From: Elymus sibiricus
Lineage: Eukaryota > Streptophyta > Magnoliopsida > Poales > Poaceae
Assembly: GCA_039707655.1 (NCBI GenBank)
Contig: CM077666.1
Coordinates: 247,348,166 to 247,412,165 of the forward strand
Direction: 5' to 3'
Length of the DNA stretch: 64,000 nucleotides
The notes beneath the pieces are model-generated. The model had not been told where the DNA came from and searched no databases. It saw nothing but the letters and a program-made list of their open reading frames with translations. Shown here piece after piece: positions 34,101-45,870 of this stretch (the stretch's first letter is position 1; each line of letters begins with the position of its first letter). The position numbers were made by a program, and so were the translations under genes.

Positions 34101-36200
34101 TTTTCTTGGTCTCGCTGGTTTCTATAGGCATTTTGTGAGAGGTTTTAGCACCATTGCTGCACCTCTCAATGAGCTTACAAAGAAGGATGTGCCTTTTGTT
34201 TGGGGTACCGCACAAGAAGAAGCCTTCACGGTATTGAAAGATAAGTTGACACATGCTCCTTTACTCCAACTTCCTGATTTTAATAAGACTTTTGAGCTTG
34301 AATGTGATGCTAGTGGAATTGGATTAGGAGGTGTGTTATTACAAGATGGTAAACCTGTTGCATACTTTTCTGAAAAATTGAGTGGGCCTAGTCTGAACTA
34401 TTCTACTTATGATAAAGAATTATATGCTCTTGTTCGGACTTTAGAAACATGGCAACATTATTTATGGCCCAAAGAATTTGTTATACATTCTGATCATGAA
34501 TCTTTGAAACATATTAAAAGTCAAGCAAAATTGAACCGTAGACATGCTAAATGGGTTGAATTCATTGAGACTTTCCCTTATGTCATTAAACACAAGAAGG
34601 GTAAAGAAAATGTTATTGCTGATGCATTGTCTCGTCGCTATACTATGCTATCACAACTTGACTTTAAAATATTTGGTTTGTAGACCATCAAAGATCAATA
34701 TATGCATGATGCTGATTTTAAAGATGTAATGCCGAATTGTAAAGAAGGAAGAACATGGAACAAGTTCATCATTAATGATGTATTTGTGTTCCGTGCTAAC
34801 AAGCTATGCATTCCAGCTAGCTTCATTCGTCTTTTGTTGTTGCAGGAGGTGCATGGAGGAGGATTAATGGGACACTTTGGTGTGAAGAAGACGGAGGACG
34901 TACTTGCTACACATTTCTTTTGGCCAAATATGAGAAGGGATGTTGAGCGTTTTGTTGCTCGCTGCACTACTTGTCAAAAAGCTAAGTCATGACTCAATCC
35001 TCATGGTTTATATATGCCTTTGCCTGTACCTACTGTTCCTTGGGAGGATATATCTATGGACTTTGTTTTAAGTTTACCTCGAACAAAGAAGGGGAGGGAT
35101 AGCATATTTGTTGTCGTGGATAGATTTTCGAAAATGGCACACTTTATACCAGGTCATAAAAGTGATGATGCTGCAAATGTTGCTGATTTGTTCTTTCTGA
35201 AATTATTCGCTTGCATGGTGTGCCAAATACAATTGTTTCAGATCGTGATACTAAATTTCTTAGCCACTTTTGGACATGTTGATGGGCTAAGTTGGGGACA
35301 AAATTGCTTTTTAGTACTACATGTCACCCCCAAACTGATGGACAAACTGAAGTAGTCAATAGAACATTGTCTACTATGCGTAGGGCTGTTTTAAAGACTA
35401 ATCTGAAAATGTGGGATGAATGCTTGCCTCATATTGAATTTGCTTATAATCGTTCGATGCATTCTACTACTAAGATGTGCCCTTTTGAAGTTGTGTATGG
35501 TTTCCTACCTCGTGCACCTATTGATTTGTTACCTCTTCCATCTTCGGAGAAGGTTAATTTTGATGCTAAACAACATGCTGAATTGATCTTAAAAATGCAT
35601 GAGTTAACTAAGGAAAACATTGAGCGCATGAATGCTAAATATAAACTTGCTGGAGAAAAGGGTGGAAAACATGTTGTCTTTGCACCTGGAGATCTTGTTT
35701 GGTTACATTTGCGTAAGGATATGTTTCCTGATTTGCTTAAGGTGTTAGAGAAAATAAATGATAACACATATAAACTTGAGCTGCCTGCAGATTTTGGGGT
35801 TAGTCCCACTTTTAACATTGCAGATTTGAAGCCTTATTTGGGTGAGGAATATGAGCTTCCGTCGTGGATGACTTCACTTCAAGAAGGGGAGGATGATGAG
35901 GACATCACTACCACAGTTACACCCACAACCCCTGCTGTTACATATATGGGACCAATTACTAGAGCTCGCGCACCCCAATTAGATTACCAGGTACTTTCGT
36001 TTCTTGGTAACGACTGTAATGTTCATGAGAATATGATGCTGCCTAAATTGGATATGTTTGTTTTGCTTACAAATGAAGGCCCTAGCATGGACAAGAAGGA
36101 TGAACATTGGAGCATGATCAAGCATAGAGAGGATGGCGCACGCAAGGGGAACAAGAACGGAGTTTCTGGTGGAGTTTTTACCACTTTGGAGCCACCATGA
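31141..36200 (+). pseudogene. CRM-type gag-pol polyprotein, broken
   Basis: Starts MAGSQADEVDWENMTKKEL. Order: gag with a Pro/His-rich middle and a CCHC knuckle (CRRCSGRGHYASKC) near 32,377-32,418; protease with DGGSCNN near 32,700; reverse transcriptase with the YFDD catalytic box near 33,865 and PFGLTNAP; RNase H ([11 protein letters not shown] near 34,300); integrase zinc region (H-H...CTTC, to about 34,975), an integrase-core aspartate in [13 protein letters not shown] and a PQTDGQTE block near 35,330; then a tail ending in the 3' LTR. Stops lie at 31228, 32458, 33312, 33992, 34681 and 34990, and frameshifts near 33,075, 33,520, 34,016 and 35,205. The integrase tail also seems to lack ~13 residues before KVLEKINDNTYKL, where the GPY/F-type segment normally lies. 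It cannot make an active enzyme. Confidence 0.8.
35881..35893 (+). promoter_or_regulatory. CRM-type polypurine tract inside pol
   Basis: AAGAAGGGGAGGA directly abuts the 3' LTR start at 35894 and is translated as part of the pol tail (QEGED). Confidence 0.75.
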
Positions 36201-36812
36201 TGACGTACAAGGACATGGACGAAATATACAAGATGCCCTTTCATAAATTTCGTCCATAGCTTAATATAGGTGCGGCGCCACCTTATTTTTGGGCCAGGCC
36301 CATGTAATTTTGAAATACTACTTATAGGCTATTTTTTAGAGTCCGTATTGTAGGGAAAACGACTCAGGAGGTGTTTTAGTCCCACCTTGCCAAGGGGGGA
36401 CGAAATCCCCTCTCTCCCCCCTACAAATACAGCCCTTAAGGCACTGTTTAGACTTTGGGTTTTGTTTAGATTAAAAGTTCGCCATAGCTGCAACTTCGCG
36501 TACTTCGTTTGTGTTCAACGACCAGACCAAGACATCACAGAACCCCATTTTCATTAATAAAGCTTTCCTCCTATATTCGCAATATTCAGATTGCAATTTC
36601 AATTTCTTGTTTGTTCTTCGTTGCACGCAAGAAATAGACCTTTGTGGTCAGGTTGATCGTGCTCCGGCGTGGTCAATAACCTCTCGGAGTTGGTTTAGCG
36701 ATTGCTAAGGTGCGACGTCTTCGCACGTTCGTAGTCGGATCGTCAAAGTCGACTTCCACCCAGAACGATACCTACCATCTCATCGAAAGATGGGACACCT
36801 TTGCCTCTATCA
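35894..36812 (+). repeat. CRM-type 3' LTR
   Basis: 919 bp, collinear with 28843-29763. The first 307 bp (to the TGA at 36198-36200) encode the last ~100 residues of pol, including the PITRARA segment. Confidence 0.85.
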
Positions 36813-37578
36813 AACGCGTACAACAATGACGTCGTGTTCATCAGCAGCCAACCGGCTGGGTCGGAACGGAGGAATCAACGTCGTGTTCATCAGGAGGCAA
36901 CCGGCTAGGTCAGAATGCGTCCTGTTCATCGAGAGCCAACCGGCTTGGACGGAACAGCCAAAACGGTGTCCTGTTCATCGGCTGGGGGGTCTGGCATACC
37001 GCAAAACGAAGGAAACAGACTTCTCTCCAACTGCCTATGGTCGAAACGGGGTCCTGTTGATCGGCAGGGGTCTGGCGTACCGCAAAACGGAGGAAACAGA
37101 CTTCTCGCCAACCGCCTACTGTCAAAACGGGACTCCACGGGCTACTGTTCATCCACCGTCGACTTCCTCCAGCCTCCACCGGCTACTGTTCATCCAGCCT
37201 CCACGAGGTCCTGTTCATCCACCCCCAACTGGCTGGGGTATATGGCGTACTGCGGCACGGCCTCCTCGGGGTCCTGTTCGTCCAGCGCCAACCGCCTACA
37301 CGGCTGGGGTCCTGTTCATCCAACCCCCACCGGCTGGGGTGGGGCGTACGAGCGGGCGGCAACAACGGGAACTGTTCATCCATAGCCAGCCAACCGGCTA
37401 GGTCAACTCACCACGTCTTGCGCAAGGGGCTCGATCGATGCAACAACAGTCTCGACTCGTTCTATGTATTGCACGCACGGCAACAACGGGCACTGTTCAT
37501 CGAGAGGCAACCCAACCGGCTAGCTACGTCTCACACGGGGGCTCGATCGGCTTCAATAAGCAGCGGGAAGGGATCGAT

Positions 37579-37795
37579 CAGGTTCAGTTAGCAGCGAAGG
37601 AATTGCTTGGGTTCAGTTAGTAGTGAAGGGATCGCTCGGGTTCAGTTAGCAGCGAAGGGATCGCTCGGCTTCAGTACGCAGTGGGATCGGTCGCTCGGGT
37701 TCAGTACGTGTAGTAGTGAGAGGGATCGATCGATCGCTCTGGTTCAGTAAGCGAACGCCTCGCTCGGGTTCAGTTAGCGAACGCCTCGCACACAT
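37579..37795. repeat. ~32-bp degenerate repeat GGTTCAGTTAGCAGCGAAGG
   Basis: At least six imperfect units with GGTTCAGT(T/A) and GATCGCTCG lie in the right subterminal region of the CACTA-like element ending at 38131. Confidence 0.7.
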
Positions 37796-38697
37796 GTACG
37801 TACGAGAGAAACGCGCAAACCACACTGCATATCGCTCGGCCCCGACCACCCACCGTAACCGGGAACTCCCCGAAAATTTCCTCGCCCTCACTTCTACCAC
37901 GATTTTTTTATGTCATGGACATCCCAAAGAATGTCATGCAGGTGCGTCTCCGGCCTGCCCAGGATGAAAAGCCCATTTTCTGTCATAATTTTTTGTCATA
38001 GAAGTAGGAGCCCACCACATCTATGATGATACGTGTTTTTGTCACAATTATAATCATAGAAGTGTCACAACCATGACATAATTTTTTTCGTTCGGGCCAT
38101 AATGTCACAGATGTGTCTTTTTTTGTAGTGATGGCAAGTGTCTGCCATGCATGACATTAGCGCACACGTTTCCTGAAAAATTTACGAGTGGGATTGCATT
38201 TTGCATTGGGCACGGTTTCCCCTAAGCTCACGTGTGCGATAATGTGCTATCACAAATGGTTGAGGAGCCCCTACGCACACGTTGAAATGCTGAAAATCGT
38301 CTGCGATTTATTGTGTATCACCGATGGTTCAATTCATAGCCTGTGTGCTTTTCCTGTAGATCACAGGCGGTTGCGCTATGATTGACGCGTGCTTTCTGTT
38401 CTGGATCCCACATGCTCAGTTACATGAAACTGTGTGCGCTTAAATATGTCCAGGTTAAAGCAAAATATCGCATTTGAATCACCCTGCAAAAAGCTAATTT
38501 GCCACAATATGCAATTGAACAAATAGTGTCAATAGGAGAACATTCATCAAAATTCGCCACAATATGCAACTGAACAAATGCTAGCTAAATTCCACTGATT
38601 TATCGACATATGCGGTACGTAATCATAGTGTACGAAATACAAAGACCTCATCACATGGAAAACAATGCATCCATGCGTATATGTTTAGCTGCTAACA

Positions 38698-41600
38698 CTA
38701 GCTGAATGCATACTCATTGTTGGAGGAAAAAGGCATGCTGAAATCTTCATCATCATCAATGGGCTTGATGTAGTAATTCAGGAAGAAGTTGTTGATAAAT
38801 CTCCTAGCAACCAGAAATTCACCAGTGGGGAGCGGTTCAGGGGTCATCGGTTCAAAGATGAGCTGCAGGATTTTTAGATCAGAATGTGCCATACGTGTGG
38901 AGTAGAAGATAGTAATTAAGATACAGACTTACTTGTATTAAAGTGGCAGGATCGTTACAACAATTAGCAGATTTGCAAATGGAGATCATGTGTCTGCAAA
39001 CATAGTATCCACAAAGTTTGGTCCCTTCCTGTTTGTTGAGGACACTAAATTTTTTTGTACAGAATTAGTCATGTATTTGCCCTGTTAGGAACAACCTAAC
39101 CGATGTAAGCTGTTCATTTTTTTCTTTGGAGAAAAATAGAAAGAGGTTCATTTAGAAACTTGAACATTTGACTAGCATAAGAAAAGGTATTTGCGAACCT
39201 TTGGATACATTTTCTGAAAATAACAGATTTTTGTGTCTTACCGGAGAAACGATCTCATGCTGCAGAGATATTAGACGCTTGACGGTCGAACCGGTTCCCT
39301 CCTTTAGTTATGTATAAAGACAATACACTTCAAATGAAGATGAATTTTTACATACTCAATTCTAGAACCAGATATGAATACAAATTTCAACATCAAAGAA
39401 TTCAATACCTATCCATGAATTCCTGAAGAAGCATCAGATCCTGAGGCTTTATTGACTCTCTGAGAGAATCCAGGTAGTAAACTGTGTTGTGCTTTGGAAC
39501 AATGACTACCAAGATCTAGTGATTGCTACAGATTATGAAAACCATGAACTTATGAACTATGTCAAAAACTGAAAGACGATCAATGTATGCGTGGTTGTAT
39601 ATTTAACTTACCCTTCATGATATGACCAGAGATAGAATTCTGCCTGGTGCATGTAATTCAAGATACTGGCGACCTGTTCCATGCCCCCCCGTTGTTTATT
39701 GGCCCCTTTTAATAATGTGCCGTTTGCTACATCAGGATCTATGAAATACACTTTATCCCTTATTGTTCTCTACGCGATCAATCCCCTGAGAGGAATACAA
39801 TACAGTTAGCTTTTTTTCGTTTACAGCCTTGTATGGAGAAGTTGAACAGAGTTTGTGAAGTACTTACAACATCAAGCATTTAACAAGAGTGGCAGCGAGC
39901 ACATCGAAGTTAAAGAAGAGATGAAAGTCCTCGAATTCCACACTGATGGTACCCTGAGCGTGACAGAAATGCTTTCTATCATAGTGGACTTGCAGAATGT
40001 TATGACCTTCTACATTATCTCCATGCAATATTTATGTAACTTGCGGCAACTGGAACTGCACTCCTCATAGTATTCGCCAACAAGAAATGGCTGGCCATAG
40101 ACGTACTTGCGTGCTTCAAGTATGTGTGCATTATTATTAGAAAGTATCCTGGCCAATACTTCATCGGCCAAGCTATCAGAGCCAGTATTACTCACCGGTT
40201 CGAACAACTTGCTGGTAATTTGGTTATGGGCGAAGAGTCTTTTTAGTAAGAGGCTATCGTTCTCATTCCTCCTTGGTTTCGGGGGCCGCTTCCTCACGGG
40301 TCCGACCGTGCCCACTTTCTTCTTGGTACTTGAAGGACTTCTGGTGCGAGGTCTGGATGAATGAACGACAGACTACTGAGTAGACGGTGAATCTATGATG
40401 GACTGCTGAGCAGATAGTGTAGCTATGCCAGACTGCTGAGCTGGCGGTGCTGCTGTGACGGACTACTGAGCTGTAGGAGCAGAGGCATCAGACTACTGAC
40501 CGGGCATTGAAGCTATGTCGGGCTTCTACGCAGGTGGTGCCAACGCGTCGGTGTGCTGAGGATGCTGTGCCAGCGTGTTGGTTTGCTGAGCAGGCAGTGC
40601 CGACGCATCGGTATGCTGATCACCTGGCTGCGAACTGCTGGACTGATGAGCAGGCGGTTCCGGACCTTTGGACTGCTTAGCAGGCGGTTCCAAATCATCT
40701 GACTGATGAGCAGGGGGTTCTGAAGCATCGGACTGCATAACAGTCCATTCGGCCGGGTTGGTCTGCTGAGCATGCGGTGCCGCTGTGTCTCCCCCTGCTG
40801 CTTCAGTGGCCGGCATCTGAACCGGTGGTGCATCTTTAGCAGTTGTAGGCCTTGCCACAGGCTGCTCAGGGGCGGCCGATGACATGGCCTGTACGGCAGG
40901 AGGTCGGGCGGGCTGATCACAAATTGATGCATCAGCCGTCGGATTATGATTATTAGGTTCCTCAGGGGAAGCACGCGAGAGCTGCTATGGCGAGAAGTGA
41001 GTCACCGGTTGAAGGGCGGCATTGGTTGCTCTTGGGGGGGGGGCTTGAGGGATCTCATCCATGAAGTCTATTTCCTTTCGTGGCCACTAGATATGATTTA
41101 ACAGTGTTTTTCCCAAGGTCCTTTGCTCATCATAGTCCCCTGGGACATTCTTCAGGGCAAATTCACAGAATCCAAGCTTTACTTCAGTCACGTAGCACTT
41201 CACACAGCCCGGCTTCAATGGCACATTGTCCAACAAGAGGCCCCCGTCTGAGAGGGGGGGCAAACCCAGGCTGTTGCACATTTTAACGTACCTTCATAAT
41301 GTGTAAGCACGCCCCTCTGTCTGCCTGTCATTCCATATAGATCAGATATAGCATCATCATGGGCAGCTGCAGTCTCAGTGTCGCTGGGGTCAGCTGATGC
41401 ATAGCTACTCTTGTGCGGTGTTGTCGCGCAATAAGCAGCATCCTCCATGCCCGCCTCCCCTCCCGTCTTCTGGCTATCTCTCAGTGTTAGAGTCTTCTGC
41501 ATCATCATTGACTCCTCAATTTCCTTTCGAACTTTCGGATACATGTCCCTCGTAAACCTTTCATACAAATTATTCTGCTTCATTTCACTCCTCACTTTTT

Positions 41601-42597
41601 TCATGGTGAGCCTCTCTTATTTGCTGAGTGTGAAAGCCCTCTTGTGCGGGACATTGACCCCTATACCCCTTGCACGGCCGAGGGGCTCTTCGGTTTGCAG
41701 AGCCACGGACAGAATGCCACATGGCCGTGAGTTCCTATAGAACGTTCCAGGGATGTTGGAAGCCTTTACCATCTTGAGATATAGTGCTTCGTCTTGTGAG
41801 TTTTCAAAGTAATAAGAACCGTCGTCATGCCTCTTTGCACGTGCCCTCAAGTAGTCTCTAGCACGATCGCCCTTGATTTCACTAAAGGTTGGTTTGCCAC
41901 CCGTAGGTACTGCTTCTTTGTCCTCCTGGTCCCATATCGGTTTCATGCCGTAGTATCCCGCCACACCCATACGGTGGGGTGTGTGTTCCTCTTCTGAAGT
42001 TCTGATTGCTTGGCACTCTTCTCAATAAACTCCTTAGTGGCCCTGACCCTTTTGAGTCCTGCCCAGCCTGCCATTGTAATTTGAGGGTATGCGGGGATTG
42101 GGTCCTGCCTTCACTCAAGTACTTCTTGTACAACACGTTCTTCCAGTATCTCCAAGCATCCCTGGCCTTCTTCAGTGCAGCGTGTTCCATCTGCATTCTC
42201 CACTCCTCTGGAACGTTGAAGTGATCCATGATCTCTCGGACTATCCTGTGTCGCATTTCTGTGTCAGCCTTCTGAAACACCGGCAGATTAATGTTGAGCC
42301 TTGCCCTGCCAACAAATCCACACACACTCCTAAACCTCGTGCGTGCTTTATCTAGTTTAGTTGGAGCCCAAGACTTTAAATCGATGTTGCTTACTTCATA
42401 TACACCTTTAGGCTGGTGTGTGGGCTTTCTTGGAGCATTCTTCTGTGTCCTGACCGGAAGGGTAATTGCGGCAGCTCCATCCCGCCAGATTACTTGATCC
42501 CAGATCATCTACTAGAGACCTAGGGTTGTCATACTCAGATGAAGATACATCGCCTGAAGTATGAGTGGTGTCGCTGCTACTCAGCATCTGCAGAGAA
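38698..42597 (-). pseudogene. CACTA ORF2: Transposase_24-like plus C48/Ulp1-like protease domain, broken
   Basis: Starts MLSSSDTTHTSGDVSSSEYD after a TTCTCTGCAG acceptor-like sequence. The N-terminal part (VFQKADTEMRHRIVREIM, WRYWKNVLYKKYL, GVAGYYGMKPIWDQED) resembles the Ptta/En/Spm family. A Pro/Gln/Ser-rich region of HQSDDLEPP-type repeats follows (40,885-40,400). The C-terminal exons look like a C48 cysteine protease: FIDPDVANGTLLKGANKQ (about 39,720); NH then a stop then ILVVIVPKHNTVYYLDS (His codon 39521-39519); and KQEGTKLCGYYVC with the putative catalytic Cys at 39013-39011. The last exon ends NEYAFS at 38698. Damage: frameshifts near 42,483, 42,055, 41,965 and 39,690; stops at 41617, 39516-39518 (from Trp) and others. 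Ulp1-like domains are known in some plant CACTA and MULE elements. Confidence 0.65.
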
Positions 42598-43439
42598 CAC
42601 ATGCGAAATTCAGAAAAGGGGGATAAGCATAAAGCTAACAACTTGGTAGCAAGCTGTCTAAACATGGCATGTAATAATTTGGAAATATACGACTAATTTG
42701 TTCATTTTGTGTGACTCAGGCGCCCATGATCTGTAAATCGACAATAACTAATTAGAACAAATACAACTTATATGTACTAGTTAGGAAGGTAGATAATGAA
42801 CATATATATGCTCTCCATTATTTTATAGCCAATTTGGGAACATGCCGAACCAAATAGGAAAAGGGATCGCGAGGAAATAGGCCTCACCGCGATGGAGAGC
42901 AGTAACTGACAGGTTTTTGTGCAAACCCGGCAGGAGAGGCGAGGTTATAGGATCGATATGCTCGAGGGCGGCTGGCGAGCAAATGAAGATGGCGAGGCGC
43001 GGGCAGCCGTGTGTTGGGAATGACAGTGAAGGTAGGGTTGGCGCCGAAGAGCGAGCACACGGCTGGGTTGAGCACGACGGCTCCGGTAAGGGTTCTGGTG
43101 TGGATCTGGGGGTGGGGGAGCTGGTGCTGGAGTTTTGTTAGAATATGTGGACTGTTGAGTGAAAGGGGGCGGGCGGTGGGGGGAATGTTGGCGGCTTCGG
43201 TGCAAAAGTGAAAAAAGTGCGCCGTCGCCGCGAGGAAAGGTCTATGCAAACTATTGCATCTACGAACCCGTGTGCACTAATAGCATAATTTCGTTTGAAA
43301 TGAAGACCTGCAATTTTGAAATGAAGACGTGGCCTCATTGTTTCGCCTCGAATTTTTTTTCCACGGTACGCAATCACCATTATACTCTAGTATTGATTTT
43401 CTTTCGCATTTCATTTGTTTGCTATTTTTAAGCCATTTT
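42598..43439 (-). other. CACTA non-coding region upstream of ORF2
   Basis: No supported gene. The block recurs at 57657-58350 in the duplicated copy. Open frames here are not kept between the two copies. About 43,299-43,465 is missing from the second copy. Confidence 0.5.
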
Positions 43440-44478
43440 TGCATTTACCATGCATTTAGTGCATATAAATCAAATCCCGACTACAACTACATGTGGGTGT
43501 TGGCAAAGAAGGTCTAAAAAAATCATTTGTATGTCGCTTTGTGTGTTTTCATTCATTGTCCAAGGAACGGGAAGAATTTTCAAACATTTCGGATGCAAGA
43601 TGCGGCCACTGGCGTAGGGATTGTTGGTTTTTTAATTACAAGAAATGCGGATGGACTCCGAAAATCATGAAAATCGGTGTGTCACCGTGGCGTGATCTCA
43701 AGACCCAGTGGAATTTTTTTGGTAAAGTTTGGCACAAGTTATGATGATCGCTCCTTGGAAACCGAAGCATCTCACAAGAAGGATCATAGTTTCCAAAAGG
43801 AGATGTGGCAATTCGAACTCTAGTCGTCGGTGACTTCATCGTTTCACCTTGATTTTTTTCCATTGTACGCAATCACCATTATACCCTAGGTTTAATTTTC
43901 TGGCACATTTCAGGGCTCGTTTGATATATTTAAGCCATTTTTGCATTTACCATGCATTTAGTGCATATAAATCAAATCCCAACTGTAACTACATGTGGGT
44001 GTTGGCAGAGAAGGTCTAAAAAATCATGTGTGTGTCGCTTTGCATGTTTTCATTCATTGTCCAAGGAATGGGAAGAATTTTCAACATTTCCGCTGCGAGA
44101 TGTGGCCACCGGCATAGGGCTTGTTGGTATTTTAATTATAGGAAATGCAGATGGAGTCCAAAAATCACGAAAATCGGTGTGCCACCGTGGCGTGATCTCA
44201 AGACCCCATAGAATTTTTTTTGTATAGTTTGGCACAAGTTGCGATGATCGCTCGTTGGAAACCAGAGCATCTCACAAGAAGAATCATAGTTTCCAAAAGG
44301 AGATGTGGCAATTCGAACTCCAATCGGCGGTGACTTCACCGTTTCTCCTCGAAATTTTTCCCACAGTAGGCATTCACCATTATGCGCTAGGTTTGATTTT
44401 ATGGCGCATTTCAGGGCTCGTTTGCTATATTTAAGCCATTTTTTGCATTTAGTGGGCATTTAGTGCATATAAATAAAA
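43440..44478. repeat. CACTA ~502-bp repeat array, part 1 (two units)
   Basis: The anchor ATGTGGGTGTTGGCA starts at 43491 and 43993 (502-bp period). Each unit runs GCATTTAGTGCATATAAATC, ATTCATTGTCCAAGGAA, GGAAATGCGGATGGA-type, TTTGGCACAAGTT, CATCTCACAAGAAG, AATCACCATTATAC. The array is cut at 44478 by the MULE and resumes at 50430 with the duplicated 9 bp. Short frames in it are repeat artefacts. Confidence 0.85.
44470..44478. repeat. MULE target-site duplication, left
   Basis: TAAATAAAA, identical to 50430-50438. A 9-bp TSD is diagnostic for Mutator-like elements. Confidence 0.9.
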
Positions 44479-45082
44479 GGGATTTCTATTTTCGTGCCCC
44501 TGGTTCCTTAGTTCTCCTCAGTTTTGCCTCGCCAACTAAATGTTACTCACTTTTCCCCTCCTCCCTTGGCCCCAGCCTCTCAAATGCCCAAACGATACAT
44601 TTCGTTGGGACTTCAAAAGTGCGCCATCGACAACGTCGCATCCCGTCTGAGCCCGTGCGGCACGTGGGTCGGCCGTTTTCCCAAAAAAAAAATGTCCGGG
44701 GTCGGCCTGTTCAACCTGCCTGAACAGTGTCGAAAACATTTTTCCATTTCTAGTCAAACTTAGAAATTCATAGAACATTCATTTCAAATCCGGTTGAGTT
44801 GATTCAAGTTCCTAGATTCATCATATCTGCAGGCCTATGTAATAGCTAATGTTCGCAATTATACACGAAGCTTTTCTATGTATTTTTGATTTAAATCTAT
44901 ATTTAATATATATAGGACTTCATTACAAATTCCTAATCAATTCCCTGTTGGTCCAACTACAGTACCAAAATTTCTATAAATCCTTATTTGACCTCATTAA
45001 TTTGCGTCACGATTTTCCGAGAATTTTATTTAAAAAATAACACTAAAAAGATAGCTTCCAAAAGAGGCAGTTTCCAATTTTT

Positions 45083-45840
45083 GTTACAATAAAAATAATT
45101 TCTCAGCTGCCAAAAAGAGGGGTTCTTGTGTGAAGCGAGTGAAACAAATAAGATACAAAAAAATGTACTTGTGCAATTTTTATCATATTTCTGTTACTTG
45201 CTTCGCAAAAAACCCTAGAAATAGTGAAGGATTTGGCAATAAAATACAGCACAGTTGCAGTTTAAATTTGAATTACTTTATGTAAATCTCTAGAAATAGT
45301 GAATGATTTGGCACAAGTTCAAATTTGGCCATCTACTGGGCTGCCAGGTGTGTAGATTGTTCTTTTATTTTCACTTTTTTTCTTCTGTTTTCCAATATTT
45401 GTTGCAACATTTAAATTTTATGGTTCAAATGAACGGCAAATATTCTAAAAAAATTAAGTTTTGATTTTTTTTCAAATGGACCGAGCTCATGTTTTGGTGT
45501 GGGATTTATTAATTACTGGATTGGTTTGGTTTGACCAAAACAAATCGGTCTCAAACCCTTTTTGTTCAAGACAAAAATGGAGACGCTCGAGCAACCGCTA
45601 TCCTAATGTTTGCAATGGTCAACACAAATCTCAATCACATGAATGACTACTTGCAAGCAATAGAACACACACATTACGTAGATAGATATATTAATATTAA
45701 GCATATTGCACAAATAGAACATCCCTTGATATATTCCCTTATATATAGGGAAGACACACATTACATAGATATATATTAATATTAAATATTAGGGCTTATA
45801 GTAGTGCCCTTACATTTAGCTTAGCCCTACATTGGGAAAC
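45083..45840. other. MULE interior, no gene seen
   Basis: AT-rich DNA between the left MULE end and the accessory gene, with no supported frame. This is the start of the part deleted in the second copy. Confidence 0.45.
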
Positions 45841-45870
45841 ACTTAACATCTCCTGCCTCCGCCGCCATGT

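Larger units (their letters stand above)
28843..36812 (+). mobile_element. Ty3/gypsy chromovirus, CRM clade (CRW/Cereba/Quinta-like), complete but inactive
   Basis: A 7.97-kb element with 921- and 919-bp LTRs and 5-bp TSD AACGC (28838-28842 and 36813-36817). The 3' LTR starts TGATGAGGACATC; in the 5' LTR this has mutated to TAATGAGGACATC. Both end CTCTATCA. It has an initiator-Met-type PBS, a ~1.4-kb leader with minisatellite, and one gag-pol frame whose end lies inside the 3' LTR. A single gag-pol frame extending into the 3' LTR, with no visible chromodomain, is known for the CRM (centromeric) clade. Family membership is inferred, not confirmed. Confidence 0.75.
28793..38131. mobile_element. 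CACTA-like non-autonomous element, split by the CRM insertion
   Basis: The right terminus reads TGTCTTTTTTTGTAGTG, ending at 38131, i.e. an outward CACTACAAAAAAA end. The left terminus is probably the CGCTACAAAAAAATAC stretch near 28,795-28,810, but this end is degenerate and no matching 3-bp TSD is found. The right subterminal region (36,818-38,131) is rich in CTGTTCATC and CCGGCTGGGG repeats and has a TGTCATA/TGTCACA-rich end. No transposase is present. The left boundary is uncertain. Confidence 0.5.

Noticed and set aside
36790..37401. 203-codon frame in the CACTA-like right arm
   Set aside because: Made of CTGTTCATC/CCGGCTGGGG repeats; no conserved phase.
43952..44227. Cys-rich ~75-100-codon frames (VCRF..FHSLSKE) repeated at 43493, 50829, 58428, 58852 and 60288
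   Set aside because: They recur because the ~502-bp repeat recurs; each copy has different frameshifts and ends, and it lies in non-coding subterminal DNA.
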